A stretch of 64,000 bases of DNA from Xenorhabdus griffiniae (GTDB taxonomy: Bacteria > Pseudomonadota > Gammaproteobacteria > Enterobacterales > Enterobacteriaceae), in contig NZ_CP147737.1 in assembly GCF_037265215.1 (NCBI RefSeq), positions 3,132,001-3,196,000 of the forward strand, in the 5' to 3' direction. The notes below the pieces were generated by a model, which was given only the letters and a program-made list of their open reading frames with translations, had not been told where the DNA came from and made no database searches. The position numbers and the translations under genes were made by a program. Shown here piece after piece: positions 52,654 to 60,759 of the stretch (position 1 is the stretch's first letter; each line of letters begins with the position of its first letter).

Positions 52654-52670
52654 CACTGGTCTGATTTGTC
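52654..52670 (+). promoter_or_regulatory. FadR-like site upstream of fadL
   Basis: CACTGGTCTGATTTGTC has the FadR core CTGGTCNGA-NTGT with three mismatches to the consensus. An inverted repeat ATTTGTCA / TGACAAAT with a 12-base spacer overlaps its 3' side. fadL is FadR-repressed in E. coli from its promoter region. Confidence 0.5.
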
Positions 52671-52763
52671 ATTATTGTCATGGTGACAAATCGACTCTAC
52701 AATCCCGCGCTCTCAGCTACTTGAGTGGCATGTTAATAATAATTAGACAATGAGGTTTTGGTT

Positions 52764-54125
52764 ATGGACCAGAAAAACCTATTTACACGTTCAGCGTTAG
52801 CAGTGGCGGTTGCAATCCTCTCATCCAACGCTAGTGCTGCTGGTTTTCAATTGAATGAATATTCATCATCAGGACTAGGCCGTGCATTTTCTGGGGCAGG
52901 TGCCGTTGCAGATAACGCTTCCGTAGGCAGTCGTAACCCTGCGGCCATGACCTTATTTGATCGCCCATCATTTTCTGGTGGTTTGGTGTATGTCAACCCA
53001 GATGTTGATATCACCGGAAAGTCTCCCATCACCAAAAACAGCACTGATGCTAAAAATATCGCACCGAGTGCATGGATCCCAAACCTGCATTTTATTACGC
53101 CAATCAATGATCAATGGTTTGTTGGCGCATCTGCAACGTCTAACTTCGGCTTGTCTACCGACTTCAGCAACAACTATTCTGCTGGCCTGCTAGGCGGTAA
53201 AACTCAACTGAAGACCATGAACCTAAACCTAAGCGGTGCTTACAAATTTAATAACCAGTTTAGCTTTGGCTTAGGTGTCAATGCTGTTTATGCTGATGCC
53301 AAAATCGCCCGTCATATGGGAGAATTCGGCCCAATAGCCACTAAGATGCTAAACGCTAAAGGACAAGCCATTGGTAATCCAGTCCTTGCACATCTTTCAA
53401 TCCCAGATAGCGCTGAAGCGGCCAGATTGGAAGGTAAAGATTGGGGTTACGGGTGGAATGCAGGGTTCCTATATCAGTATGACGAAAATAACCGCTATAG
53501 CCTGACTTACCGTTCAAAAGTCAAGGTTAAGTTTAAAAGCGGAGATTACAGCAATGATTTGCCATATATACCAAAAGTCTTTGATAATGGGACTAATGGT
53601 AATATAGTCAAAGGCAAGCTGGACCTGAATTTACCGGATATGTGGGAATTCTCAGGTTATAACCGTGTTGCTCCACAGTGGGCAATTCACTATAGCTTGC
53701 TATACACTGGCTGGAGCGAATTCAAAGAATTAAAAGCAGTAAGGAGTGACACGGGTAATGTTGCATTTGAGAAACACGAAGGCTTCCGTGACGCTTACCG
53801 TATCTCACTAGGTACAACTTACTACCATGATGATAACTGGACATTCCGTGGTGGTATCGCCTTTGATGAAAGCCCTGTACCAGCCAAAAATCGTTCTATT
53901 TCCATTCCAGATCAAGATCGTTTTTGGTTTAGCTTAGGAACCACTTACGCATTCAACAAAGATGCTTCTGTAGATGTCGGTGTTTCCTATATGCGTGGCA
54001 AAAAAGTACATATTAGTGAAAAACTCCCAGAAGATGTCCAGAAATTAGGTGGCACGACACCATATGAGTTCGATTCCAAAGGAACTGCATGGTTGTATGG
54101 TATAAACTTTAACTATACGTTCTAA
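52764..54125 (+). CDS. fadL: Long-chain fatty acid outer-membrane transporter FadL
   Basis: A 453-residue beta-barrel. The signal peptide (about 1-25, ending ASA) is followed by the mature N-terminus [17 protein letters not shown], the FadL plug/hatch signature, and NPAAMTLF. It ends in aromatic Phe (NFNYTF), as outer-membrane barrels do. The start at 52764 has GAGG 8 bases upstream. It imports exogenous fatty acids for the neighbouring fadIJ products. Confidence 0.96.
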   Translation: MDQKNLFTRSALAVAVAILSSNASAAGFQLNEYSSSGLGRAFSGAGAVADNASVGSRNPAAMTLFDRPSFSGGLVYVNPDVDITGKSPITKNSTDAKNIAPSAWIPNLHFITPINDQWFVGASATSNFGLSTDFSNNYSAGLLGGKTQLKTMNLNLSGAYKFNNQFSFGLGVNAVYADAKIARHMGEFGPIATKMLNAKGQAIGNPVLAHLSIPDSAEAARLEGKDWGYGWNAGFLYQYDENNRYSLTYRSKVKVKFKSGDYSNDLPYIPKVFDNGTNGNIVKGKLDLNLPDMWEFSGYNRVAPQWAIHYSLLYTGWSEFKELKAVRSDTGNVAFEKHEGFRDAYRISLGTTYYHDDNWTFRGGIAFDESPVPAKNRSISIPDQDRFWFSLGTTYAFNKDASVDVGVSYMRGKKVHISEKLPEDVQKLGGTTPYEFDSKGTAWLYGINFNYTF

Positions 54126-54142
54126 CTACATACTGTAATCCC

Positions 54143-54172
54143 AAAAAAGGATAGCAGATGCTATCCTTTTTT
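54143..54172. terminator. Bidirectional terminator between fadL and mlaA
   Basis: A perfect 14 bp stem, AAAAAAGGATAGCA with TGCTATCCTTTTTT, around a 2-base loop, between the converging fadL and mlaA. Confidence 0.93.
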
Positions 54173-54187
54173 GATTATAAGTACGAA

Positions 54188-54940
54188 CTAATCTATGGAA
54201 TCCAATTCATCTTGAATGCTTGCCGCATTAGGATTTTTTTCTGGCTCCAACTTACCTCCATTGGCCATAAAATCGTGGCGTTGGAAGTAAGCATCGCGCA
54301 CCATCAAATAAGGATCTGAAGAATTTTTTAACAAGCCGTCAGAATCCAGCAAGCGAGCGCGGGTTTCTATACCTTGGAAAATCCACGTGCCTACCGACAC
54401 CCATCCCGTAAGATAACTCAATACAGGATAAGTCATATCCGCAAGGTTACCGCCCTCATCACGCAATGTAAAACTGCCGTAACCGGGCAAAACAACATAT
54501 GGGCCATACCCCACATTATAGTATCCCAATATGCTACCAAAACGCATTGGATCTTCTTTTGCCAGTTTGGGATTAGCCATGGAAGCCACATCAATAAGCC
54601 CCCCCATTCCCAACAACGTATTCAAAAAGAAACGGTTGAAGTGTTTTGCACCTTCATGAACATCGCCACGCAAGAAACTGTTTACCATACTGGCTGGCTC
54701 TTCAAGGTTGCTCATAAAATTACCAATGCCATTTCGTGCAGGCATTGGCACATAATTACGCCAGGCTACAGCAACCGGGCGCAGTACATATGGGTCGAGA
54801 ACATCATAATTAAAGTTAAACATAGCACGGTTAAACCCTTCCAGCGGATCAGAACGCCCCTGCTCCATCGTATTCGATGAACTGGCACATCCTGCAAGTA
54901 AGACGGCTGTAAGAGCAACCCCGCTCAGACTATACTTCAT
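54188..54940 (-). CDS. mlaA: Outer-membrane lipoprotein MlaA (VacJ)
   Basis: A 250-residue phospholipid-transport lipoprotein that removes misplaced phospholipids from the outer leaflet with OmpC/F and the Mla system. The lipobox LLAGC places the lipidated Cys at residue 18; DPLEGFNRAMFNFNYDVLD and the later PGYGSFTLRDEGG are conserved. The start at 54940 has GGAGA just upstream; the frame extends 11 codons further. It is the last backbone gene before the prophage. Confidence 0.95.
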   Translation of the reverse strand: MKYSLSGVALTAVLLAGCASSSNTMEQGRSDPLEGFNRAMFNFNYDVLDPYVLRPVAVAWRNYVPMPARNGIGNFMSNLEEPASMVNSFLRGDVHEGAKHFNRFFLNTLLGMGGLIDVASMANPKLAKEDPMRFGSILGYYNVGYGPYVVLPGYGSFTLRDEGGNLADMTYPVLSYLTGWVSVGTWIFQGIETRARLLDSDGLLKNSSDPYLMVRDAYFQRHDFMANGGKLEPEKNPNAASIQDELDSID

Positions 54941-55540
54941 ACTGTTCTCCATATAATTATTTTTAGATATCAATTATCGCGCTGTATACCAGCTATTGCA
55001 CCCAATATGTAAAATATACTGCCTATCTTTCATTAATGGTAATCAAAAAGAGTGGTGATTATATAGGCAAACAGTTTGTTATACCTTATCTCTGACAAGA
55101 AAAACAGGTATACTGCGTTCCATTGGCCCCCTTAGTTAAATGGATATAACAAACAAAACAATCAACCACCTGATAAATATACAAAAAATAAACTTATAAA
55201 CATCTTAAAAGTACACAGATATGTACACAATCTCAAAACACTGCTCATTTTCTTATTTCTTAGTTTACTATCTATATCCTAATCTCAACAGTTTTTCATT
55301 GCTCAGTAATCAATCAATTGAATAATTTCAACTGGCAACTTTCTGTGAGTTTATTTTATACTCTTCAGCATTCTCCCAACCTCAAATCCCACCCCAATAA
55401 CCGCCTAAATTTCCCCCATCCATCCCCATATCCCTCCAAACTCACATTTTGCACATTTATTGAACTAGTAATTTGTTGAATTTCAACGCGTTCAACAGTC
55501 AGTTACCCGTTTTTAATGCACGAATCGGCCTATTGTGGGA
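54941..55540. other. AT-rich junction between mlaA and the prophage
   Basis: About 600 bases without a credible gene. It holds the mlaA promoter region, the argW 5' remnant (55126-55150), and phage-side DNA up to the first crossover site. No integrase or invertase gene is present. Confidence 0.7.
55126..55150 (+). pseudogene. argW: 5' fragment of tRNA-Arg(CCU) gene argW at prophage junction
   Basis: GCCCCCTTAGTTAAATGGAT and the following ATAAC match the first 25 bases of enterobacterial argW, with 20 bases (CTTAGTTAAATGGATATAAC) identical to the E. coli gene as I remember it and an acceptor strand compatible with GCCCCCT/AGGGGGC. The match stops at the D-arm/anticodon-stem border; no anticodon, T arm or 3' end follows. 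E. coli also has argW close to mlaA, and it is the attachment site of prophage KpLE1. The fragment therefore probably marks the prophage end. Confidence 0.75.
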
Positions 55541-56439
55541 TTTCATTAAACCTCGGTTTGGCAGAAACCCAGCGACTGGCGGAAAATGCTTTATCCAAAA
55601 AAGCGAATGGGGCAGATATTGAGGATAAAACAAAATTTATTGATAACATAGGGTTAAAAGATACTGTTAATAGGGCATATAACGCGTTAAACAAATACGC
55701 TAACGGTGCGGACATTACCGATAAATCGGTGTTTGTGAGCAACCTAAATTTCATGGACCAGGTAATTCGAACTGATCTGATTAACGGTAATCAACAACGT
55801 ATTCAGAGCGAGTTAATAGTAGATAATCGTCTAACTGTGACGAACGAAGTGTACTGTCAGTCGGGAAATGCAGCTATTGCATTGAAATCAACAAAAGGCG
55901 GTCCCCACATAGCGTACACTTGGAATAATTCCCAATGGCATGATGTGCGCTTTCCGGAAGGCAAAGGAACCGCCATCGTTTTAGGCGCTAATTGCTGGAT
56001 AACCGGGGATGGTTACCTGAAATTAGCCTCGCCCATTATCAAAATTTGGCGTGAGGGTAAATTTGAAACCAATAACGAGTCTGAAGGTGCTATCGTGGAG
56101 CGTTTGTCCGAGGGCGTTTACCTCATCAAAAACGTGCTGGGATTCAATGCCGATGCGGCATGGGGCGGTGTTGATGGTGGGGTTGATATACCGCTGTGCA
56201 AAAATAAATTGCCGCTAATTTGGGTAAACTATAAGGTGTTGCCGGATGGTTCTATCAAATTAATGACCTATCACCGTGAACATGCAGATGCCCCCGCATT
56301 CGCCAGAAATGTACGTGAGGGCTATGCCGACGGCGACCCAATTGATATTCCCAGTGGTAGATTTATTTCCGTTCGTGTACAAATGCCGGAAAATTCTATT
56401 TGGAATCAACAGCAACGGAAATTAGCTGAATCAAAATAG
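55516..56439 (+). CDS. Silent alternative tail-fibre C-terminal segment (inverted, promoterless)
   Basis: The frame from 55516 encodes 307 residues, but its first 14 are probably incidental: no ribosome binding site precedes the ATG and homology begins at the crossover site (N-L-G-L). Then come two units of the kind ALxKxANGADIxDKxxFVxN, the same motif as NGADIPNKSEFVKNLGL in the minus-strand fibre. The remainder (about 110-307) is a different receptor-binding tip, with GGVDIPLCKNKLPLIWVNY and MPENSIWN, resembling C-terminal domains of other phage tail proteins. It converges on the fibre assembly gene. It should be expressed only after inversion of the segment. Confidence 0.8.
   Translation: MHESAYCGISLNLGLAETQRLAENALSKKANGADIEDKTKFIDNIGLKDTVNRAYNALNKYANGADITDKSVFVSNLNFMDQVIRTDLINGNQQRIQSELIVDNRLTVTNEVYCQSGNAAIALKSTKGGPHIAYTWNNSQWHDVRFPEGKGTAIVLGANCWITGDGYLKLASPIIKIWREGKFETNNESEGAIVERLSEGVYLIKNVLGFNADAAWGGVDGGVDIPLCKNKLPLIWVNYKVLPDGSIKLMTYHREHADAPAFARNVREGYADGDPIDIPSGRFISVRVQMPENSIWNQQQRKLAESK
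55541..55566 (+). repeat. Serine-invertase crossover site 1 (gix/hix-like)
   Basis: Centred on AAACC-TC-GGTTT (55548-55559), the dyad core of Gin/Hin/Cin-type invertase sites. It is read as N-L-G-L codons in the fibre variant. Its partner, in inverted orientation, is at 57518-57543. Confidence 0.8.
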
Positions 56440-56444
56440 TGTTT

Positions 56445-56461
56445 AGGGGCACACAGCCCCT
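56445..56461. terminator. Hairpin between converging fibre variant and tail-fibre assembly genes
   Basis: AGGGGC and GCCCCT form a perfect 6 bp stem around ACACA, between the two stop codons. No T-run is present on either side, so it is a weak terminator candidate. Confidence 0.5.
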
Positions 56462-56465
56462 GTAT

Positions 56466-57059
56466 TTATTTCGGCTGTTCTGGCCATGAGATATCGGGCG
56501 CGGTAGCGCAATCCACCCGATTGAGCAGTACCCGATATTTGCGCCATTCGGTGAGTGCGGATTTTTCGGCGTCGGTTGCCATATCGAGGTCAACGGCGTC
56601 CTGATAAATATCAATTTTGGCTCTGGCGGTATCCAACAATTGCCGTTTCCGGGATTCCGCCTGTTGCTGTTCATGCTGGCGTTGTGCCTGAATATCTGTT
56701 ACCCACTGTTTGCCATTCCATTTATCAAACGGTGTTGCGGGTGCCTCTGGTGTTGTTTTCGACGGATAATCACCGAGTGCTGTAATCACCTGTGCGGCAC
56801 CTGTTTCAATACTGTAAACGGTTTTACCACGATGATCTGCGACGTACTCCCACGCGGACAAATCTGCCGTTCGGCAAATGGCATAACCCTGTTTGTGGTC
56901 ACCCGGCGCATCAATACACGAGTGAGCCGGAATCCCCAGACCGACGAGTAAAAACTCCACAGATGCAGAACTATATTCTCGCGTTTCGCTGTGATAATTA
57001 TAAACAGTAATATTACCTGCGACAGTGGCGATATGATTTTTGTCTAATTTTGCCGTCAT
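56466..57059 (-). CDS. Phage tail-fibre assembly chaperone (Tfa family)
   Basis: A 197-residue protein with a short N-terminal domain, SYE-like AWEYVADHRGKTVYS, and the C-terminal alpha-helical region ending YRVLLNRVDCATAPDISWPEQP, diagnostic for Caudovirales tail-fibre assembly proteins. It folds or trimerises the fibre tip and may remain attached. Its ATG shares one base with the fibre stop (TAATG). It lies inside the predicted invertible segment, paired with the currently expressed fibre. Confidence 0.92.
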   Translation of the reverse strand: MTAKLDKNHIATVAGNITVYNYHSETREYSSASVEFLLVGLGIPAHSCIDAPGDHKQGYAICRTADLSAWEYVADHRGKTVYSIETGAAQVITALGDYPSKTTPEAPATPFDKWNGKQWVTDIQAQRQHEQQQAESRKRQLLDTARAKIDIYQDAVDLDMATDAEKSALTEWRKYRVLLNRVDCATAPDISWPEQPK

Positions 57060-57988
57060 TATACTGCCCTCACAATGTAGTTAAATGCGATGTTTATGGG
57101 GCGGGTTTCCATTGCTGTGCGCACCGCACGGGATGCATCAAATATCCAATTTACGGCCCCATATCCTGTAATTTCAGTCGATGGTGTTAGTCCAGATGAC
57201 AGAACATGCCCCAATTGTGTGAATGGACCCGAGGCGCTGACACCCTGAAAAAGCTGCGTTCGCCCAAATGTTCCGACAATATTTTGAATCGCATCAATCT
57301 GAATCGATAATAGTTCTCGTCCGGCATCGTCGCCGGTATCGCCGTTCCAGCCGCGCAGAAATTTACCTCTCAAATCCGGCAATGTTAGTGATGGATATAC
57401 ACGCGCCAGCTCTGGATATTGTGCTGCGGTAAACGTAGCGCCGTTACATTGCATCCATCCAGCAGGCGGGGTTGCTAACGGCCACGGAATCGGTACGCCA
57501 ACGGGTAATGCCGAGCCTGCCGTTAAACCGAGGTTTTTCACAAACTCAGATTTGTTGGGGATATCTGCGCCGTTACGGGATTTTTCGAGGCGAGAGTTGG
57601 CATTGTCGTTGGCGTGTCGTAGGGCGTCGGTTGTGGATTTTGCAATACCGATTGCATCTACAAACAGCATCCACTCATTTTGCGACTTATCCGGTTGTTG
57701 ACCTCTAGTTTGTCGTTTAGCTGTATAGAATTGTCCTGCGTGTTGCACTACAGCATATTGTGGATAATCTACAGATGCATCCCACTCAGAAATTCCGCGT
57801 TGGGATAAATACATTAGCCATTGATCGGTGCGTTTGCCGATGGCATTAAACCATTCCATTGGTGGTTTTCCTGCCGTGCGATCAATGGTGACCCCCCAGC
57901 CACGCAGAACGTCAGGAAATGTTTCTATTTCCCCTGTTTTTGCATCATTGGCAAATATTTTGTAATCGGGTTTATTGATGATTGACAT
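57059..57988 (-). CDS. Phage tail fibre, expressed orientation, with tail-collar domain
   Basis: The 309-residue protein starts at 57988 (MSIINKPDYKIFANDA, AGGA upstream); the longer frame runs back into the previous gene. The N-terminal 150 residues are the attachment part (RGWGVTIDRTAGKPPMEWFN, WDASVDYPQYAVVQHAGQFY). The NGADIPNKSEFVKNLGL linker at about 137-153 is where the crossover site lies. Then comes a tail-collar fold (PVGVPIPWPLATPPAGWMQC, LTLPDLRGKFLRGWNGD) and a C-terminal tip ending FNYIVRAV. It overlaps the upstream DUF2612 gene by 17 bases. Confidence 0.9.
   Translation of the reverse strand: MSIINKPDYKIFANDAKTGEIETFPDVLRGWGVTIDRTAGKPPMEWFNAIGKRTDQWLMYLSQRGISEWDASVDYPQYAVVQHAGQFYTAKRQTRGQQPDKSQNEWMLFVDAIGIAKSTTDALRHANDNANSRLEKSRNGADIPNKSEFVKNLGLTAGSALPVGVPIPWPLATPPAGWMQCNGATFTAAQYPELARVYPSLTLPDLRGKFLRGWNGDTGDDAGRELLSIQIDAIQNIVGTFGRTQLFQGVSASGPFTQLGHVLSSGLTPSTEITGYGAVNWIFDASRAVRTAMETRPINIAFNYIVRAV
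57518..57543 (-). repeat. Serine-invertase crossover site 2 (gix/hix-like)
   Basis: On the minus strand the core reads AAAACCTCGGTTTA (57524-57537), matching the Mu gix core as I remember it, and is inverted relative to site 1. It encodes N-L-G-L in the expressed fibre. Confidence 0.8.
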
Positions 57989-58631
57989 TGATAATCCTCG
58001 TAAATTGACCGTCGCCAAAACCGAAAGCATGGCTATCATTTTCCCAACCGAAGGGATGGTCACTGTTAATAACAACAAATTGGTAGCGCACACCAATAGG
58101 CCGACTCAGGATGTCGAGTTTTAAAATGGCGTGTAATCGAAATGGAGTCAGGTAATTAGCAGGAACAACAACATTCATTGTCATGTCATAGTTATCGATG
58201 ACAAATGAATATTCCCCTAATAAGTGTTGTAGTGAATGTGTAATTCCGACAATGGTCGGTCGCTGGAAATTTTTGATAATTTTTGCTCGGATAAAAAAAC
58301 GATAATCCGAATCATCCAATCTGACGGATTTCTGTAACGAGTCACCATAGCGATAAAATAACCCATTATTAAATCCTAACGCGCCAGCAATACCCAGCCA
58401 CCCAAAATAATCTTTTGGTACAAATGATTTCATTGTCCTGCCAATTCCTACATGGCGACCAATGAGATCTAATCCATACCCAACTGATTTATCGATATCC
58501 AATATTTCGGCTAATTTTACGGCTGACTGGAAAACTATTTTGCTCTCAGAAAATAAAAGCTCGACGGTTTGTCGAGCCTTCGGTTTTCCTCTGTATTGCC
58601 ATATCAGAAAATCTTCGGGTTTTTTATTCAA
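57972..58631 (-). CDS. Phage tail protein, DUF2612 family (gpI/Mu gp48 position)
   Basis: A 219-residue protein between the baseplate J-like protein and the fibre, where P2 gpI or Mu gp48 sits. LAEILDIDKSVGYGLDLIGRHVGIGR near residue 40 and the terminal FGFGDGQFTRIIN fit the DUF2612 family. It probably connects baseplate wedge and fibre. The start is a TTG at 58631, after GGAGGTG, overlapping the J-like stop by 8 bases. Confidence 0.85.
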   Translation of the reverse strand: MNKKPEDFLIWQYRGKPKARQTVELLFSESKIVFQSAVKLAEILDIDKSVGYGLDLIGRHVGIGRTMKSFVPKDYFGWLGIAGALGFNNGLFYRYGDSLQKSVRLDDSDYRFFIRAKIIKNFQRPTIVGITHSLQHLLGEYSFVIDNYDMTMNVVVPANYLTPFRLHAILKLDILSRPIGVRYQFVVINSDHPFGWENDSHAFGFGDGQFTRIINVNHQ

Positions 58632-59748
58632 TCAACACCTCCACATTTTCAGGTTTAATGCGAGCGCATTGCCTAACTCCTATAGCGGCTATGTCAGAGT
58701 TGTTGACTGTGATTGATTTGATGTAAAAACCAGAAATAGAATTAACGTTACATGTTAACCGCATAGCATATACTGATTCACCAATAGCAAATTCAGTAGT
58801 AGCCAATGATTTTTTAATACCGTCAGTATCGATATCCTGAAATCCGTTTATGCGGTCAATGACAACCCTGACCTTGATATCAACCATCTCAGCGCGGTCG
58901 AATTTCACTGTTCTCTCTGTACCTGAGTAGTTACATGAACATGAGATGACTCCCATTAAGCCGCACCCGCCAACTTTCTTTTTGAGTATGGCTAATGCAA
59001 TGTCTTCATCTCGACCACCGATGACAACCGCATTCATAGAGTGAGGCGATACGCCATTTTTATCGGTCTGATTGGTGTCATTCTCATAAACGCGCGCCTG
59101 TTTCACATCTGGTAGGTCAAGTAGTGCCGCCTCTATTCCCTGCCTGTCGTCATGATTGTTGATGGAGTGTGAACGCATAAACCGAGTCAAGAAGTTGCCA
59201 TCTGTTTCCTCTTCACTGCCAGATTTAGCCTCTTTGGTTGTGATAATTTTTTCAATACCAACGATCACTGTAACAAGTTGTAGCTCTTGCTGGGCTTGCA
59301 GACTAAATGCGCCCAGTTCCTGACTGCGCAGAATGACGCGGGCTGAGCCGTTGTTATCTAACTTCGCTTCATTGAGAACTATCCATTTGATGCGGTTATT
59401 ATCTGTGAGCACCGTGCCTTTAGGAACAATAATGCCTGTAGCACCCGTCATCACCACGTCATCCAGATAGCTAAATTCAGCCCCCCGACGAACCAAACCC
59501 GCATACATCGCTCGTTGCTCTAACCATGCACCAGTCGCATTGTAGGGATCTAACATCTGTGCAATAAATGCAATGATCTGATTGATATTAGCTAATTCCT
59601 GAGAGAATAACCCCACCATCTGACCATCAGGAGAGTCAGCATCCAGATTAATATCCTCACCATAGATGCGTTTAAAACCTGTTTCTAGCCGTTGGTGAAT
59701 GTCGGACAGTTGGTCAATGACAATTCCTGTTTCAGTGATCTGGAGCAT
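58624..59748 (-). CDS. Phage baseplate J-like wedge protein (Mu gp47/P2 gpJ type)
   Basis: A 374-residue baseplate protein. The N-terminal GFKRIYGEDINLDADSPDGQMVGLFSQELA, followed by YNATGAWLEQRAMYAGLVRR, is the classic baseplate J/gp47 signature. A mid-region Val-rich beta stretch and a C-terminal IKVRVVIDRINGF domain follow. The start at 59748 has GAGG 9 bases upstream and overlaps the gp46-like gene by 17 bases. Confidence 0.9.
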   Translation of the reverse strand: MLQITETGIVIDQLSDIHQRLETGFKRIYGEDINLDADSPDGQMVGLFSQELANINQIIAFIAQMLDPYNATGAWLEQRAMYAGLVRRGAEFSYLDDVVMTGATGIIVPKGTVLTDNNRIKWIVLNEAKLDNNGSARVILRSQELGAFSLQAQQELQLVTVIVGIEKIITTKEAKSGSEEETDGNFLTRFMRSHSINNHDDRQGIEAALLDLPDVKQARVYENDTNQTDKNGVSPHSMNAVVIGGRDEDIALAILKKKVGGCGLMGVISCSCNYSGTERTVKFDRAEMVDIKVRVVIDRINGFQDIDTDGIKKSLATTEFAIGESVYAMRLTCNVNSISGFYIKSITVNNSDIAAIGVRQCARIKPENVEVLIE

Positions 59749-60094
59749 AAGTATTGACCTCGTTTTTTTGTCCGTAAATATCAATGTAGGTCACGCCAAT
59801 CTGTGACTGGCGGTTATCTGCGCTGATTTTGATATCGAAGTAGGTAATTTCTGTCACACCATCCGTATTTAGTACAGCGCCTTTCAATTCAGATTCCATT
59901 GCCATCAAATTAGGATTTTTACGCAGGTAATCAAACCAGCGGATACCGTGATCGGGATTCAAAAACCAGTCATTGTGCAGGGAAAGCAGCCGGGTTTTTA
60001 CTGACTGCGCGATAGCTTCGGAGGTTGTAGCGTAGTCATTGCGACCGTTCCCGAATGTCCAGTCATGATGATTATCTAACCGCCTCACTCTCAT
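59732..60094 (-). CDS. Phage baseplate protein, Mu gp46/gpW type
   Basis: A 120-residue lysozyme-like-fold baseplate component (gp25/gpW/gp46 group): AIAQSVKTRLLSLHNDWFLNPDHGIRWFDYL is the conserved core, followed by a beta stretch. It joins the wedge to the hub. ATGA overlap with the preceding spike gene. Confidence 0.87.
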   Translation of the reverse strand: MRVRRLDNHHDWTFGNGRNDYATTSEAIAQSVKTRLLSLHNDWFLNPDHGIRWFDYLRKNPNLMAMESELKGAVLNTDGVTEITYFDIKISADNRQSQIGVTYIDIYGQKNEVNTYAPDH

Positions 60095-60759
60095 TTATTT
60101 GGCCTCCCCGTATTGCCGCCGTGTGAATCAGGGTGCGTGTGGTTTTCAACATCCACCCCACCACCAATAACCCTAGCCGCTGTGATTGTTCCACTGGATT
60201 CACTGTTGCCGCTGGTCTGATTCCAATTTCCGGCCTGTTGGTGATTTCCGGTTTGTTTACTATTCCCCAGATGTTCAATATCACCCAGAATGGTGATTGT
60301 CCCTTGTGTCATACGAATGAACGTTGAGCCGTCATCCGTTTGCATGGAAGCGCCGCCATGAAAGAAATCAAGGATTTTTTTAGGCTGACTGCAAATGCCA
60401 GGGATAAATGACGCATCGGAATAGTCATGCAATCGCGCATCCAGTGGTACGGATTTATTACCCGTGGCATACCAGCCATCGATGCAACGCTCTGAGAATA
60501 TCGCCAGCCCCTCATCGCCGGATGTCACAGGTACAGTGAAACAGAATCCACCTGCTCGCGGGAACTGGACAACAACATCCACCAGCGGTGGCAATTCTAG
60601 TACCTCACCATTGCGCAATATTTGGTTAATCATCAGTTCGATTGTGGCAGTGTGGCCATTAAATGAGACAACGCGGGCAGGTAAGGCGGTATGGATATCA
60701 AGGCGCTCGTTTTCCGCTTTTCTATCCAAGACATCAAGCAGTGTTGGGTATTTGTCCAT
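60091..60759 (-). CDS. Central tail spike, Gp138-like membrane-puncturing protein
   Basis: A 222-residue protein starting at 60759 (MDKYPTLLDVLDRK), by comparison of lengths and because it overlaps the hub gene 3' end by only 26 bases. An N-terminal OB-fold-like domain (about 20-105, ARVVSFNGHTATIELMI, VTSGDEGLAIFSERCIDGW) resembles the Gp138 N-terminal domain of phage phi92. A Gln/Asn/Ser/Gly-rich beta-helix stalk follows, and a tip with ENHTHPDSHGG, an HxH arrangement like the iron-binding spike apex of gpV/Gp138 proteins. Confidence 0.85.
   Translation of the reverse strand: MDKYPTLLDVLDRKAENERLDIHTALPARVVSFNGHTATIELMINQILRNGEVLELPPLVDVVVQFPRAGGFCFTVPVTSGDEGLAIFSERCIDGWYATGNKSVPLDARLHDYSDASFIPGICSQPKKILDFFHGGASMQTDDGSTFIRMTQGTITILGDIEHLGNSKQTGNHQQAGNWNQTSGNSESSGTITAARVIGGGVDVENHTHPDSHGGNTGRPNK

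Larger units (their letters stand above)
55541..57543. other. Predicted invertible tail-fibre segment (~2 kb)
   Basis: Bounded by two inverted crossover cores (55548-55559 and 57525-57536). Inside are a promoterless fibre variant on the plus strand, the fibre assembly gene and the C-terminal part of the expressed fibre on the minus strand. Both cores are read in the same codon phase (AAC CTC GGT TTN, N-L-G-L), so inversion would join the constant N-terminal part of the fibre to the other tip in frame. No invertase gene lies in the window. Confidence 0.78.

Noticed and set aside
54374..54880. 168-codon frame opposite mlaA
   Set aside because: No ribosome binding site or family resemblance; its whole length mirrors the conserved mlaA reading frame.
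55516..56439. Fibre variant as an independent, expressed gene
   Set aside because: No ribosome binding site, the first residues are unrelated to fibres, and homology starts exactly at the invertase core.
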